Below, in pieces: positions 1 through 7,697 of a DNA stretch of 64,000 nt. Each line of letters starts with the position of its first letter. The stretch's first letter is position 1. Made by a program: the position numbers and the translations under genes. Where the stretch lies: assembly GCF_029224025.1 (NCBI RefSeq), contig NZ_CP119392.1, positions 1,759,001 through 1,823,000 of the forward strand, read 5' to 3'. Under the pieces are notes generated by a model. It was not told the origin of the DNA. It did not search any database and saw only the letters and a list, made by a program, of their open reading frames with translations. This DNA comes from Rhodanobacter sp. AS-Z3. Its GTDB lineage: Bacteria; Pseudomonadota; Gammaproteobacteria; Xanthomonadales; Rhodanobacteraceae.

Positions 1-466
1 GCTGCGCGTCGAGTGCGGACTGGGCATCGGCAAGCGCCTTGCGCGCTGTCGCCAGCTGCGATTGAGTGGCCAGTCGCTGCGCAGCCAGTTGTTCGGTACG
101 CTTCAACTCGCCTTGTGCTGCCGTCAGTGCGCTCTGTGCCTGCTGAAACGCGCTGTGTGCCGCGGGGTCCGGGGTGATCGTCAACAGCGGCTGACCGCGT
201 GTGACGGTTTGACCCGCTGTTACCTCCAGCGCCGTCACCTGGCCGGCGTGGGCCAGGCTGATCGAACGCGCATGTTGCGGATCGCCCACCGCGCTGCCCC
301 AGGCTTCGACGGTGTCGTGAAAGAGCTGCTGCCGGACGCTGGCGGTGGTCACGGCCACCTGACCCGCGGGTACTGCGGCCTCATCCTCATCCGGCTGGTG
401 ACAGCCGAACAGCAGGCAGGACAGCACGAGCACCCAGGCGGCGCGTGGAAGGTCGGATCGGTTCAT
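1..466 (-). CDS. Efflux periplasmic adaptor lipoprotein (HlyD/RND type), cut by window edge
   Basis: Only the N-terminal 155 residues are present; the gene runs off the left end. The chain starts MNRSDLPRAAWVLVL and has a lipobox-like LLFGC near residue 22, so it is probably a lipoprotein. The visible part then gives a barrel-sandwich half (VEAWGSAVGDPQHAR, followed by QVTALEVTAGQTVTRGQPLL) and the start of a coiled-coil hairpin rich in Gln and Ala, which is the usual order in membrane-fusion adaptors. Its ATG overlaps the TGA of the outer-membrane factor gene (ATGA), so the two are translationally coupled. The pump should lie to the left of the window. An RND or ABC pump would both fit; substrate unknown. 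Confidence 0.8.
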   Translation of the reverse strand, partial: MNRSDLPRAAWVLVLSCLLFGCHQPDEDEAAVPAGQVAVTTASVRQQLFHDTVEAWGSAVGDPQHARSISLAHAGQVTALEVTAGQTVTRGQPLLTITPDPAAHSAFQQAQSALTAAQGELKRTEQLAAQRLATQSQLATARKALADAQSALDAQ

Positions 467-1857
467 CGGGTGGTGGCCTGCCGCGGGACGGACGAAGTGT
501 TGATGAGGTCGGTGTTGCCGAGCAGCGCCTCCAGAGCGATTGACTGCCGGGCACGCTCCTGTTTCAGCGCGAGCAGTTGCAGATCGGCTGCCAGTGCGTT
601 GCCACGAATGGCCAGCCAGGTTGGCCAGTCCAGCGTGCCGGCCAGCCACGCGCGCCCGGCGGCGTCGCGCGCCTGGTCGAGTTGGTGCGCATGAGTGTCG
701 AGTTGAATGATCTGGCCATCCAGCGTGGTGAGGTCGCTGCTGATGCGCTGCAGGTCACTGCGTGTTTGCTGCAAGCGCGCTGCATAGTCGTCGTGCAATT
801 GCTGGCGCGTCGCGCGTTCGATCGCGATATTGCCGCGGTTGCGGTCGAACAGTGGCAGGGTGATGCCGATGCTGAAGCCATTGGTGTAAACCGCGCTGGT
901 ATCGCGAGCGCTGTTGAAGCCGAGTGTCAACGCCGGGAATTGGGCCAGGATGGCACCACGCAATTTTTCCTGCTGCGACTGGTAGCCGGCCTGCAGCGCC
1001 AGCAAGTCGGGGCGACGCTGCGGCAAGTGATGCAGTGCGGTTTGCAACTGCTGCGCTGTTGGTGTGGGTGCGTAAGCCGTACCGCTGAGCTGGAGTGGTG
1101 CATCCGCGGCCAGCCCCAGCAACAGGTGCAGTTCACTGTCAGCCTGATGGGTGGCGATGGCGTTGTCGGCGAGCCGCGTGCGCACGTCTGCTACGGCATT
1201 CAAGCCCACGCTGGCGCCGTCATAGGTGAGATTGCCTGCTTGCAGGGCAGCGGTGATCGCACGGTCAACCTGAGCCAGTGCCTGCTGCTCGGCGTCCAGC
1301 GCGTCGTGCTGTGCGCGCAGGTTCAGCACCTGATCGAACAGCAGGCGTGCCTGCGCTACGGTCTGCCACTCTTCCCACAACAAGTCGAGGTTGACCTGTT
1401 CGGCCTGGCTGCGTGCCGCCGCTTTGCGCGACGAGCGCGTCAACAGCGCGCTGATGTCTTCGCTGAGGCCGAGGCTGTAGGCGTTGCTCAGGCCGACCGC
1501 CGATTGTCGTGGAATGTCGGTGGACACAGCCAGTTGCGGGTCGGGCAGCAGGCCGGCGGCGAACGCTTGCGCGCGTGCGATGCCCAGTTCGTCGCGCTTG
1601 AGTCGCAACGACGGGCTGTTCGCCACGGCGAGCATTGCCACTTCGGTGGCATCCAGTCCGTCGCTGGGATCGAAGCGATGGGTTGCCAGCACCGGCAGCG
1701 ACATCGCCGCGGTCGGTGCGCCCAGCTGTGCCACGCTGCCGGCGCCGTGACCCTCGTCCAGGGGAAGGTCGTGATAGGTGGCGCAGGCGGATAGAGTGGA
1801 TGTGATCGCGAGAATCAGACACAGCCATGCGACGGTGCGAGTCGTTGGCGTGAACAT
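463..1857 (-). CDS. TolC-family outer-membrane efflux lipoprotein
   Basis: About 464 residues. The start chosen (MFTPTTRTVAWLCLILAI) gives a compact signal peptide ending in a lipobox, LSAC, followed by ATYHDLPLDEG. The rest is the duplicated helical/strand pattern of outer-membrane efflux proteins: EVAMLAVANSPSLRLKRDEL, long Ala/Gln-rich helices, and FSIGITLPLFDRNRGNIA near residue 330, the strand-turn typical of this family. It forms the outer-membrane channel of a tripartite pump with the adaptor downstream, whose start codon it overlaps. An alternative ATG at 1926 overlaps the stop of the upstream phosphatase gene (TAATG) and would add 23 residues, but it puts a long polar stretch before the signal peptide. 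It is CzcC-like in style, but there is no metal-binding evidence in this part. Confidence 0.85.
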   Translation of the reverse strand: MFTPTTRTVAWLCLILAITSTLSACATYHDLPLDEGHGAGSVAQLGAPTAAMSLPVLATHRFDPSDGLDATEVAMLAVANSPSLRLKRDELGIARAQAFAAGLLPDPQLAVSTDIPRQSAVGLSNAYSLGLSEDISALLTRSSRKAAARSQAEQVNLDLLWEEWQTVAQARLLFDQVLNLRAQHDALDAEQQALAQVDRAITAALQAGNLTYDGASVGLNAVADVRTRLADNAIATHQADSELHLLLGLAADAPLQLSGTAYAPTPTAQQLQTALHHLPQRRPDLLALQAGYQSQQEKLRGAILAQFPALTLGFNSARDTSAVYTNGFSIGITLPLFDRNRGNIAIERATRQQLHDDYAARLQQTRSDLQRISSDLTTLDGQIIQLDTHAHQLDQARDAAGRAWLAGTLDWPTWLAIRGNALAADLQLLALKQERARQSIALEALLGNTDLINTSSVPRQATTR

Positions 1858-1925
1858 CGGTCGAAGCAGGCCAGTGCACAGGTGTTTGGTGAGTGGGCTC
1901 ACGGAAGCTGGGGTTCTACTCATCA

Positions 1926-2549
1926 TTATTTGAAATGGTGGATGAAGCCGACCTGGAAGCCGCCGGGCAGCCAGCCGAGGATCAACGGAGAGTTTCGATG
2001 CGATGCCCACAAGCCGACGCCGGTGCCGATCGCTGCGCCGACCAGTACGTCACTTTGCCAGTGGCCGTGAGTCTTGACCCTCGCCACGGCATCGTAAACC
2101 GGTAGCAGTGCCAGCGCGTAAATCGCGGGATGATCCTGGCCGTAATTGACCATGAACGGCGTGACTGCCGCCGAGATCGCGGCGACTTCACCACTGGGGA
2201 AACTTTGCGCGTGGGTGCCGGAAAACCAGCGGTTGGGATCACTGGTCTGCGAGGGGCGTTCACGCTGGAACGCCAGCTTAAGTCCCGTCGTGCCGATGCT
2301 GGTTACCGCGAGCGCGTCCACGGAACGCCAGAAGGTATCGCCCAGTTTGCTCTGGTCGCCGAAGACCAGCGCACCCCCGAGCACGGTGGTGATGGTGCCG
2401 GCCATCAACAGCTTCTGGTCCTTGCGCTTCCAGATGCCGCTGTTGTCATAGTGGATGCGATGGTCGATGCCCAGCGGACCGCCTGACGCGAAGGTGCTTG
2501 TCGAGGTCAGCAGGGCCACACAGAACAGCAGCGGGGGCAGGGTGCGCAT
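1926..2549 (-). CDS. PAP2-family phosphatase, exported
   Basis: A 207-residue protein with a Sec signal peptide (MRTLPPLLFCVALLTSTSTF, then ASGG). It carries the three phosphatase motifs of the type 2 phosphatidic acid phosphatase family: KLAFQRERP, a PSGE version of the PSGH motif, and a third motif ending in HGHWQSDV. These proteins remove phosphate from lipid phosphates or undecaprenyl pyrophosphate on the periplasmic side. The His of PSGH is replaced by Glu, which is unusual because that His normally acts as general acid. The start is supported by GGAGAAAG just upstream; a longer frame exists but lacks a ribosome site. It is the first gene of the run that continues into the outer-membrane efflux protein. 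Confidence 0.8.
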   Translation of the reverse strand: MRTLPPLLFCVALLTSTSTFASGGPLGIDHRIHYDNSGIWKRKDQKLLMAGTITTVLGGALVFGDQSKLGDTFWRSVDALAVTSIGTTGLKLAFQRERPSQTSDPNRWFSGTHAQSFPSGEVAAISAAVTPFMVNYGQDHPAIYALALLPVYDAVARVKTHGHWQSDVLVGAAIGTGVGLWASHRNSPLILGWLPGGFQVGFIHHFK

Positions 2550-2717
2550 GTCTTTCTCCGGGCCAGACAACTTCTGCTGACCATTGCACACCAAAGCTAC
2601 GCAGGACAGCTTTTGGTTTGCTTAGAAAGGGGCGGAAACCTTGTCGACAGGCGCGGAAAGGAGCTGGAAAGGCAGGGTTCCTAAGATGGCATGAACTGAT
2701 ATCCGTGTGAGTGTGCA

Positions 2718-3416
2718 ATGCCCGTGCCCGGCTGGACCATCCTGTGCGATTTCGACGGCACCATTTCCGTCGAGGACGTGATCGATTCACTGCTCGACCG
2801 TTTCGGCCGTCCCGGTTGGGAAGTGCTGGAACAAGACTGGCGCGCCGGTCGCATCGGCTCGCGCGAGTGCATGGCCGGACAGGTCGACCTGCTGCAGATG
2901 ACGCGTGACGAACTGGACGCGCATCTGGCCGAGATATGGATCGACCATGCGTTTCCAGGCTTCGTGGCCAAGGCACGCGAACTTGGCGTGCCGCTGCGGG
3001 TCGTCAGTGACGGCCTTGATTATGCAATCCACCGGATTCTGGCGCGTTACGGCCTCAATGACCTGCCCCTGGCGGCGAACCATCTGGCGCCGGCCGAGCC
3101 GCCGAAGCAATGGCAGCTGACCTCGCCGTTCCAGGCGGACGGCTGCCGCAGCGGCACGTGCAAGTGCGCTTGCGTGGCACAGGCGCGTGAAGGCGGTGCA
3201 AAAACCTTGTTGATCGGCGACGGCGCCTCGGATTTCTGTGCTGCCGACCGCGTCGATTTCGTGTTCGCCAAGCATCGGCTGATCGAACACTGCCGTGCTA
3301 CCGGCATTCCCTATGTGCCGATCACCGGCTTCGAGGACGCCCTCGAATTGTTGCCGCAACTGCTCGACGGCAGTCTGCTGGAACGTTCCGCCGTGGCTGC
3401 CTTGTCGGCAGCGTGA
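2718..3416 (+). CDS. MtnX-like HAD-IB family phosphatase
   Basis: A 232-residue HAD hydrolase. Motif I is CDFDGTIS (nucleophile Asp11, acid Asp13), motif II lies around LRVVSDGLDY, and motif III/IV is LLIGDGASDFCAADRVDFVF. A Cys-rich stretch (CRSGTCKCACV, about 140-150) matches the cap region seen in MtnX/SerB-like HAD-IB enzymes. MtnX acts in methionine salvage, but none of the other salvage genes is nearby. The next gene is a class III aminotransferase 54 bp downstream and the locus continues with a ketosynthase and carrier protein, so a phosphatase step in that biosynthetic set is more likely. The substrate is unknown. It is divergent from the PAP2 gene. Confidence 0.8.
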   Translation: MPVPGWTILCDFDGTISVEDVIDSLLDRFGRPGWEVLEQDWRAGRIGSRECMAGQVDLLQMTRDELDAHLAEIWIDHAFPGFVAKARELGVPLRVVSDGLDYAIHRILARYGLNDLPLAANHLAPAEPPKQWQLTSPFQADGCRSGTCKCACVAQAREGGAKTLLIGDGASDFCAADRVDFVFAKHRLIEHCRATGIPYVPITGFEDALELLPQLLDGSLLERSAVAALSAA

Positions 3417-3470
3417 GCTGCACCGGCACACACGTTTTCCCCCTTCTGTTTCCCCGATACCGGACTCCCC

Positions 3471-4874
3471 ATGAACGCTTTCGACAAGAACACTTCGGTG
3501 GTGATCGACGATGCCCAGCTGCTCGCCGATGAGGCGAAATACAGCTCGTTTGGCGACACTGTGCATTACGTCGACCCGCCGAAAATCTTCCGCGGCTGCA
3601 ACGGCAGCTACATGTACGACACCGCCGGCACGCCGTTCCTCGACCTGCAGATGTGGTACTCGGCGGTCAACTTCGGTTATGGCAACAAGCGTCTCAACGA
3701 CGTGCTTAAGAACCAGATCGACCTGTTGCCACAGGTGGCCAGCCAGTACCTGCACCAGACCCGCATCGAGCTGGCCAAGACGATTGCGCTGGATGCGAAG
3801 AAGAAGTTCGGTCTGGACGGTCGCGTACATTTCAACGTGGGCGGTGCGCAGGCGATCGAGGATTCCTTGAAGATCGTGCGCAACGCGCGTAACGGCAAGA
3901 GCCTGATGTTCGCGTTCGAAGGCGGCTATCACGGCCGTACGCTGGGCGCTTCATCGATCACCTCCAGCTACCGCTATCGCCGCCGCTTCGGCCACTTCGG
4001 CGAGCGCGCGATGTTCCTGCCGTTTCCGTATCCGTTCCGTCGCCCCAAGGGCATGACGCCGGAAGAATACTCGGATAGCTGCGTGAACCAGTTCGCCCGT
4101 CTGTTCGAGACCGAATACAACGGCGTGTGGGATCCGAAAACGAACCAGTGCGAATACGCGGCGTTCTACGTCGAGCCGATCCAGGGCACCGGTGGCTACG
4201 TGATTCCGCCGCCGGGCTTCTTCAAGGGTTTGAAGAAGGTGCTCGATCAGTACGGCATCCTGATGGTCTCCGACGAAATCCAGATGGGTTTCTGGCGCAC
4301 CGGCAAGCTGTGGTCGATCGAGAACTTCGGTGTAACGCCAGATATCGTGGTGTTCGGCAAGGCGCTCACCAACGGCCTCAATCCGCTGTCCGGTCTGTGG
4401 GCGCGCGAAGAGCTGATCAACCCGACCATCTTCCCGCCGGGCTCGACCCATTCCACCTTCAATTCCAATCCGCTGGGTACCTCGCTGGGTCTGGAAGTGA
4501 TCAAGATGGGGTACGAGCTGGACTACGAGACCACCGTGCCGAAGAAGGGTGCGCATTTCCTCGAAGGCTTGCGTGACCTGCAGAAGCGGCACAAGGAAAT
4601 CGGCGACGTCGATGGTCTTGGCCTGGCTCTGCGCGCGGAAATTTGCACGGAGGATGGCTTCACGCCGAACAAGGCGTTGCTCGACCGCATGGTCGATATC
4701 GGCCTGGCCGGTGACCTGGAGCACAACGGCAAGAAGATCGGCCTCGTGCTCGATGTGGGCGGCTGGTACAAGAACGTGATCACGTTTGCGCCGTCGCTGG
4801 AGATCACCCATGAGGAGATCGATCTGGCGATCAGCTTGCTGGACCAGTTGCTGACCAAGGCCAAGAAGGGTTGA
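3471..4874 (+). CDS. Class III PLP-dependent aminotransferase
   Basis: 467 residues, the usual size for the acetylornithine/4-aminobutyrate aminotransferase fold. The PLP-phosphate site GGYHGRT is at about 151-157, the ring-binding Asp is in VSDEIQMG (Asp268), and the Schiff-base Lys is in VVFGKALTNG (Lys297). A VEPIQGTGGY segment precedes them, as in the family. It transfers an amino group between a keto/aldehyde acceptor and an amino donor; the partner substrates cannot be read from sequence. It follows the HAD phosphatase on the same strand, and a strong hairpin terminator comes right after it, so these two genes form a short transcription unit facing the ketosynthase/ACP unit. Confidence 0.88.
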   Translation: MNAFDKNTSVVIDDAQLLADEAKYSSFGDTVHYVDPPKIFRGCNGSYMYDTAGTPFLDLQMWYSAVNFGYGNKRLNDVLKNQIDLLPQVASQYLHQTRIELAKTIALDAKKKFGLDGRVHFNVGGAQAIEDSLKIVRNARNGKSLMFAFEGGYHGRTLGASSITSSYRYRRRFGHFGERAMFLPFPYPFRRPKGMTPEEYSDSCVNQFARLFETEYNGVWDPKTNQCEYAAFYVEPIQGTGGYVIPPPGFFKGLKKVLDQYGILMVSDEIQMGFWRTGKLWSIENFGVTPDIVVFGKALTNGLNPLSGLWAREELINPTIFPPGSTHSTFNSNPLGTSLGLEVIKMGYELDYETTVPKKGAHFLEGLRDLQKRHKEIGDVDGLGLALRAEICTEDGFTPNKALLDRMVDIGLAGDLEHNGKKIGLVLDVGGWYKNVITFAPSLEITHEEIDLAISLLDQLLTKAKKG

Positions 4875-4900
4875 TACTGCTTGTGCGCCGATCGTGCGCA

Positions 4901-4937
4901 AACGGAACCCGGCGCGCGAGCGCCGGGTTCCGTTTTC
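4901..4937 (+). terminator. Perfect 14-bp hairpin, rho-independent terminator
   Basis: AACGGAACCCGGCG at 4901-4914 pairs with CGCCGGGTTCCGTT at 4921-4934 around a 6-nt loop, followed by TTTTC. It lies 27 bp after the aminotransferase stop. The opposite strand, which would serve the ketosynthase, has only a short T run after the stem, so it may act in both directions but is better for the plus strand. Confidence 0.85.
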
Positions 4938-4948
4938 TTCCTCAATGC

Positions 4949-5018
4949 GCAGGGCGGGCACTGCCCGCCTGCCGTTATGACGTACGGCGCCTGGAGCGGC
5001 GGGCAAGGCCCGCCCTAC
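4949..5018. repeat. REP-like inverted repeat pair (family also at 29188-29265)
   Basis: Two inverted copies of a short GC-rich palindromic unit: GGGCGGGCACTGCCCGCC at 4952-4969, and its reverse-complement form with one changed base pair, ending GGCCCGCCCTAC at 5018. They are separated by about 28 bp. The same unit in the same head-to-head arrangement occurs 24 kb away. Intergenic position, internal dyad symmetry and paired inverted layout are typical of REP/BIME elements mobilised by RAYT transposases; no such transposase is in this window. Confidence 0.75.
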
Positions 5019-5059
5019 AATGTGGCGCGACGTGGTTTGCTTCTATGGTCGCGGTGCCG

Positions 5060-6289
5060 TCATGGTGCGCGCTTGAGCGCCAATACCGCGTTCAGTCCGC
5101 CAAACGCGAACGAGTTGCTCAGCGCGGCCCGCACGGGCATGGCGCGGGCGATGTTCGGAACATAGTCGAGGTCGCAGGCTGGATCAATCTGGTCCAGGTT
5201 GGCGGTAGGCGGTACCACGCTGTCGCGCAGCGCGCCGATCACCGCGACCAGTTCGAGCGCACCGGAGGCGCCCAGCGCATGGCCATGCATCGACTTGGTG
5301 GAGGACACCGCGAGCCGATCGGCATGCGTGCCAAACGCCAGCCGGATCGCCCGGCTTTCAGTGACGTCATTGGCCTGGGTGCCGGTGCCGTGCGCGTTGA
5401 TGTAGTCGACATCCTGCGGTGCCAGTCCGGCATCAGCCAGTGCCTGAGTCATCGCCGCCGAGGAACCGTCGGCACTGGGCATCACGATGTCGGTGGCGTC
5501 AGCGGTCATGCCGATGCCCGCCAGTTCGGCAAGAATCGTCGCGCCGCGCGCCTGAGCGTGCTCCAGCGATTCCAGCACGAAGACGCCGGCCCCCTCGCCG
5601 AGTACCAGTCCGCGGCGATTGGCGCTGAACGGCCGGCAGGTGTCGTCGGCCAGCACTCGCATCGCTTCCCACGCGCGCAGCGCGCCGTAGGTCAGGCAGG
5701 CTTCGGTGCCGCCGGTGATGGCGACATCCGCCATGCCGTAACGGATCATCTGCGCGGCCTGGATGATCGCGTGGTTGGCCGAAGCACAGGCGCTGGCCAC
5801 GGCAAACGTAGGCCCGCGCAGACCCCAGGCAATACTGATCTGGCTGGCCGAGGCATTGGTCATCAGCCGCACGATGCTGAGTGGATGGCAGCGCTGTGCG
5901 TTCTCCGCGTAAAGTCGGCGGCTTTGTTCGTCCTGCGTGGTTTCCCCGCCGACGCCGGTGCCCACGACCACCGCGGTACGTGCGCCCAGAGCGCGGTCGC
6001 TGAAATCGATGCCGGACTGGGTGATCGCTTCGCGTGCGGCATGCAGGGCGAATTCGGAGGTGCGGTCCAGCAGGGGCAGCGTACGTTCATCGATTCCCGT
6101 CGCGGGGTCGAAACTGGCCGGCACCTGGGCGGCAATCTTCACGCGCAGCCGGTCAGCATCCGGATGCCGCAGCGGACCAATCGCGCTGCGGCCTTCACGC
6201 AAGCCTTGCCACAACGCATCGGCGCCGCTGCCAAACGGACTGATGGCCCCCATGCCGGTGATCGCGACACGGCGCGGAAGACTGGGCAT
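5060..6289 (-). CDS. Beta-ketoacyl-ACP synthase (FabF-like), stand-alone
   Basis: 409 residues with the complete Cys-His-His catalytic set: Cys168 in VASACASANHAI, His300 in NAHGTGTQANDVTE and His337 in STKSMHGHALGASG, and the closing NSFAFGGLN motif. It condenses an acyl chain with a malonyl-type extender held on an acyl carrier protein. The gene directly follows, and overlaps by one base (TGATG), a dedicated ACP gene, so the pair is co-translated. No malonyltransferase, ketoreductase or dehydratase is present here, so any full chain building would need the general fatty acid enzymes, or this enzyme performs only one condensation. The neighbours (aminotransferases, FemAB-like transferase, esterase) point to a specialised product rather than membrane fatty acids. 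Confidence 0.9.
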   Translation of the reverse strand: MPSLPRRVAITGMGAISPFGSGADALWQGLREGRSAIGPLRHPDADRLRVKIAAQVPASFDPATGIDERTLPLLDRTSEFALHAAREAITQSGIDFSDRALGARTAVVVGTGVGGETTQDEQSRRLYAENAQRCHPLSIVRLMTNASASQISIAWGLRGPTFAVASACASANHAIIQAAQMIRYGMADVAITGGTEACLTYGALRAWEAMRVLADDTCRPFSANRRGLVLGEGAGVFVLESLEHAQARGATILAELAGIGMTADATDIVMPSADGSSAAMTQALADAGLAPQDVDYINAHGTGTQANDVTESRAIRLAFGTHADRLAVSSTKSMHGHALGASGALELVAVIGALRDSVVPPTANLDQIDPACDLDYVPNIARAMPVRAALSNSFAFGGLNAVLALKRAP

Positions 6290-6561
6290 CAGTGTGCGCC
6301 TTCGCCGGCCGCGGCCTTGTTGTCCAGTCCTTTCTGCACCGCCTCAACCAGGCTTTGCACCGTGTCGCTGTCGAAGTTGGCGCCTTGCTGGTCGGGGAAG
6401 GTGATGTTGAAGTGCTCCTCCATGTCGAAGATCAGCTCGATCGCGTCCAGCGATGCCACGCCCAAGTCTTTCAGCGTCGACTCGGGCTTGATGAGGCTGA
6501 CATCGACCTTCGCCTGCTTGGCGATGATCTCGAAAACTTGCTGTTGGGTCGTATCGTTCAT
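6289..6561 (-). CDS. Acyl carrier protein
   Basis: A 90-residue acidic four-helix carrier. The phosphopantetheine Ser is Ser37 in LGVASLDAIELIFDMEEHF, where the usual DSL motif is ASL. The start at 6561 (MNDTTQQQVFEII) has AGGAAT upstream; a longer frame from 6588 looks less likely. The protein would carry acyl intermediates for the ketosynthase that overlaps its stop codon. The divergent FemAB-like transferase begins about 65 bp away, so the promoter(s) for both directions must sit in this short gap. Confidence 0.88.
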   Translation of the reverse strand: MNDTTQQQVFEIIAKQAKVDVSLIKPESTLKDLGVASLDAIELIFDMEEHFNITFPDQQGANFDSDTVQSLVEAVQKGLDNKAAAGEGAH

Positions 6562-6626
6562 GGCGCGGGGATTCCTGGCGGCAGGCAATATCTTGCATGA
6601 ACCAGTCTAGGGACGCTCGCTTACAC

Positions 6627-7697
6627 ATGCCTTTCATCGCACAGCTCGAGCCGGACAGCTTGTTGGCTCACTTCATGGCGCATCCGCCCGCGGGTTTTGT
6701 GGCGGATTTCTCGGCGCAGGGCATGCCCGGCTTCGTGGCCCCGTTCGACCTGCTGACCACAGCCGACGACGCGCTGCGTCGGCGCATTACCAGCTTGCCG
6801 GGGTATCGTTGGTGGGGCGGTCTGCTGCGCTGGCGCACGCGCTTCGCCGGCAGCACCGTTTGTGAATATGCACCCTTGCCCGCCGCGGTGGCACCCGCTG
6901 CGCTGGCGCAGGGATTGAAACAGGCCTATGCCGGTGACTGCCGCTTGCTGATCGTCAAGGACATTGCACAGGACTCACCGTTGCTCGGCGAGGCCGACAA
7001 TGCGTATGCGCGCGAATTCACCCGCGCCTGCGAGGCACAAGGCTTCGTGCTGCTGGAGGGCCAGGCGCTGGCCTGGGTGCCGATCGACTTTGACTCGAAC
7101 GATGACTACTTGGCGCGGCTGTCTTCCGGTCGGCGCAAGAACATCAGGCGCAAGCTGCGCTCGCTGGCCGATCTGCAGATCGAGGCGGTGCCGACCGGTG
7201 ATGCGCGTTTCGCCGATGAGGCTACGCTCGCCGCGTTCCACGCCCTGTTTGACAACGTGTACGCGCAAAGCGAAACCCATTTCGACCGGCTCGGCGCGGC
7301 GTTCTTCCGGGCCCTGCTGCAGGATGCTGCCAGTGGCGGCGTGGTTTTTGTCTATCACCACGCCGGGCAGATGATCGGCTGGAATCTCTGCTACGAACAC
7401 GGCGGCAAGCTGATCGACAAGTACGTCGGCTTTGCCTACCCGCAGGCACGCGAGCACAACCTGTACTTTGTCAGCTGGATGCACAATCTCGACTACGCCC
7501 TCCAGCGCGATCTCACCCATTACGTCGCCGGCTGGACCGATCCCGAAGTGAAGTCCTTTCTTGGTGCCAGCATGACCTTCACTCGCCACGCGGTGTATGC
7601 GCGCAATCCGCTGTTGCGCGTCTTGCTGCGCCGTCTCGGCAGCCACTTCGAGAGTGATCGACAATGGCAGGCCGCGAAGGAGTCGGCGCATGAGTGA
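6627..7697 (+). CDS. FemAB/GNAT-like acyl or aminoacyl transferase
   Basis: 356 residues from ATG 6627; an in-frame ATG at 6597 would add ten residues. The C-terminal half carries the GNAT-fold signature of the FemAB-like group (Acetyltransf_6 style): SGRRKNIRRKLR at about 164-175, ETHFDRLGAAFF, then VVFVYHHAGQMIGWNLCYEHG and FAYPQAREHNLYFVSW. Related enzymes move aminoacyl or acyl groups onto amines, for example in peptidoglycan bridges or N-acyl amino acid synthesis. The ACP encoded divergently next door is a plausible acyl donor; that is inference. The stop overlaps the start of the next gene by 8 bp (ATGAGTGA), so the two are made together. Confidence 0.7.
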   Translation: MPFIAQLEPDSLLAHFMAHPPAGFVADFSAQGMPGFVAPFDLLTTADDALRRRITSLPGYRWWGGLLRWRTRFAGSTVCEYAPLPAAVAPAALAQGLKQAYAGDCRLLIVKDIAQDSPLLGEADNAYAREFTRACEAQGFVLLEGQALAWVPIDFDSNDDYLARLSSGRRKNIRRKLRSLADLQIEAVPTGDARFADEATLAAFHALFDNVYAQSETHFDRLGAAFFRALLQDAASGGVVFVYHHAGQMIGWNLCYEHGGKLIDKYVGFAYPQAREHNLYFVSWMHNLDYALQRDLTHYVAGWTDPEVKSFLGASMTFTRHAVYARNPLLRVLLRRLGSHFESDRQWQAAKESAHE

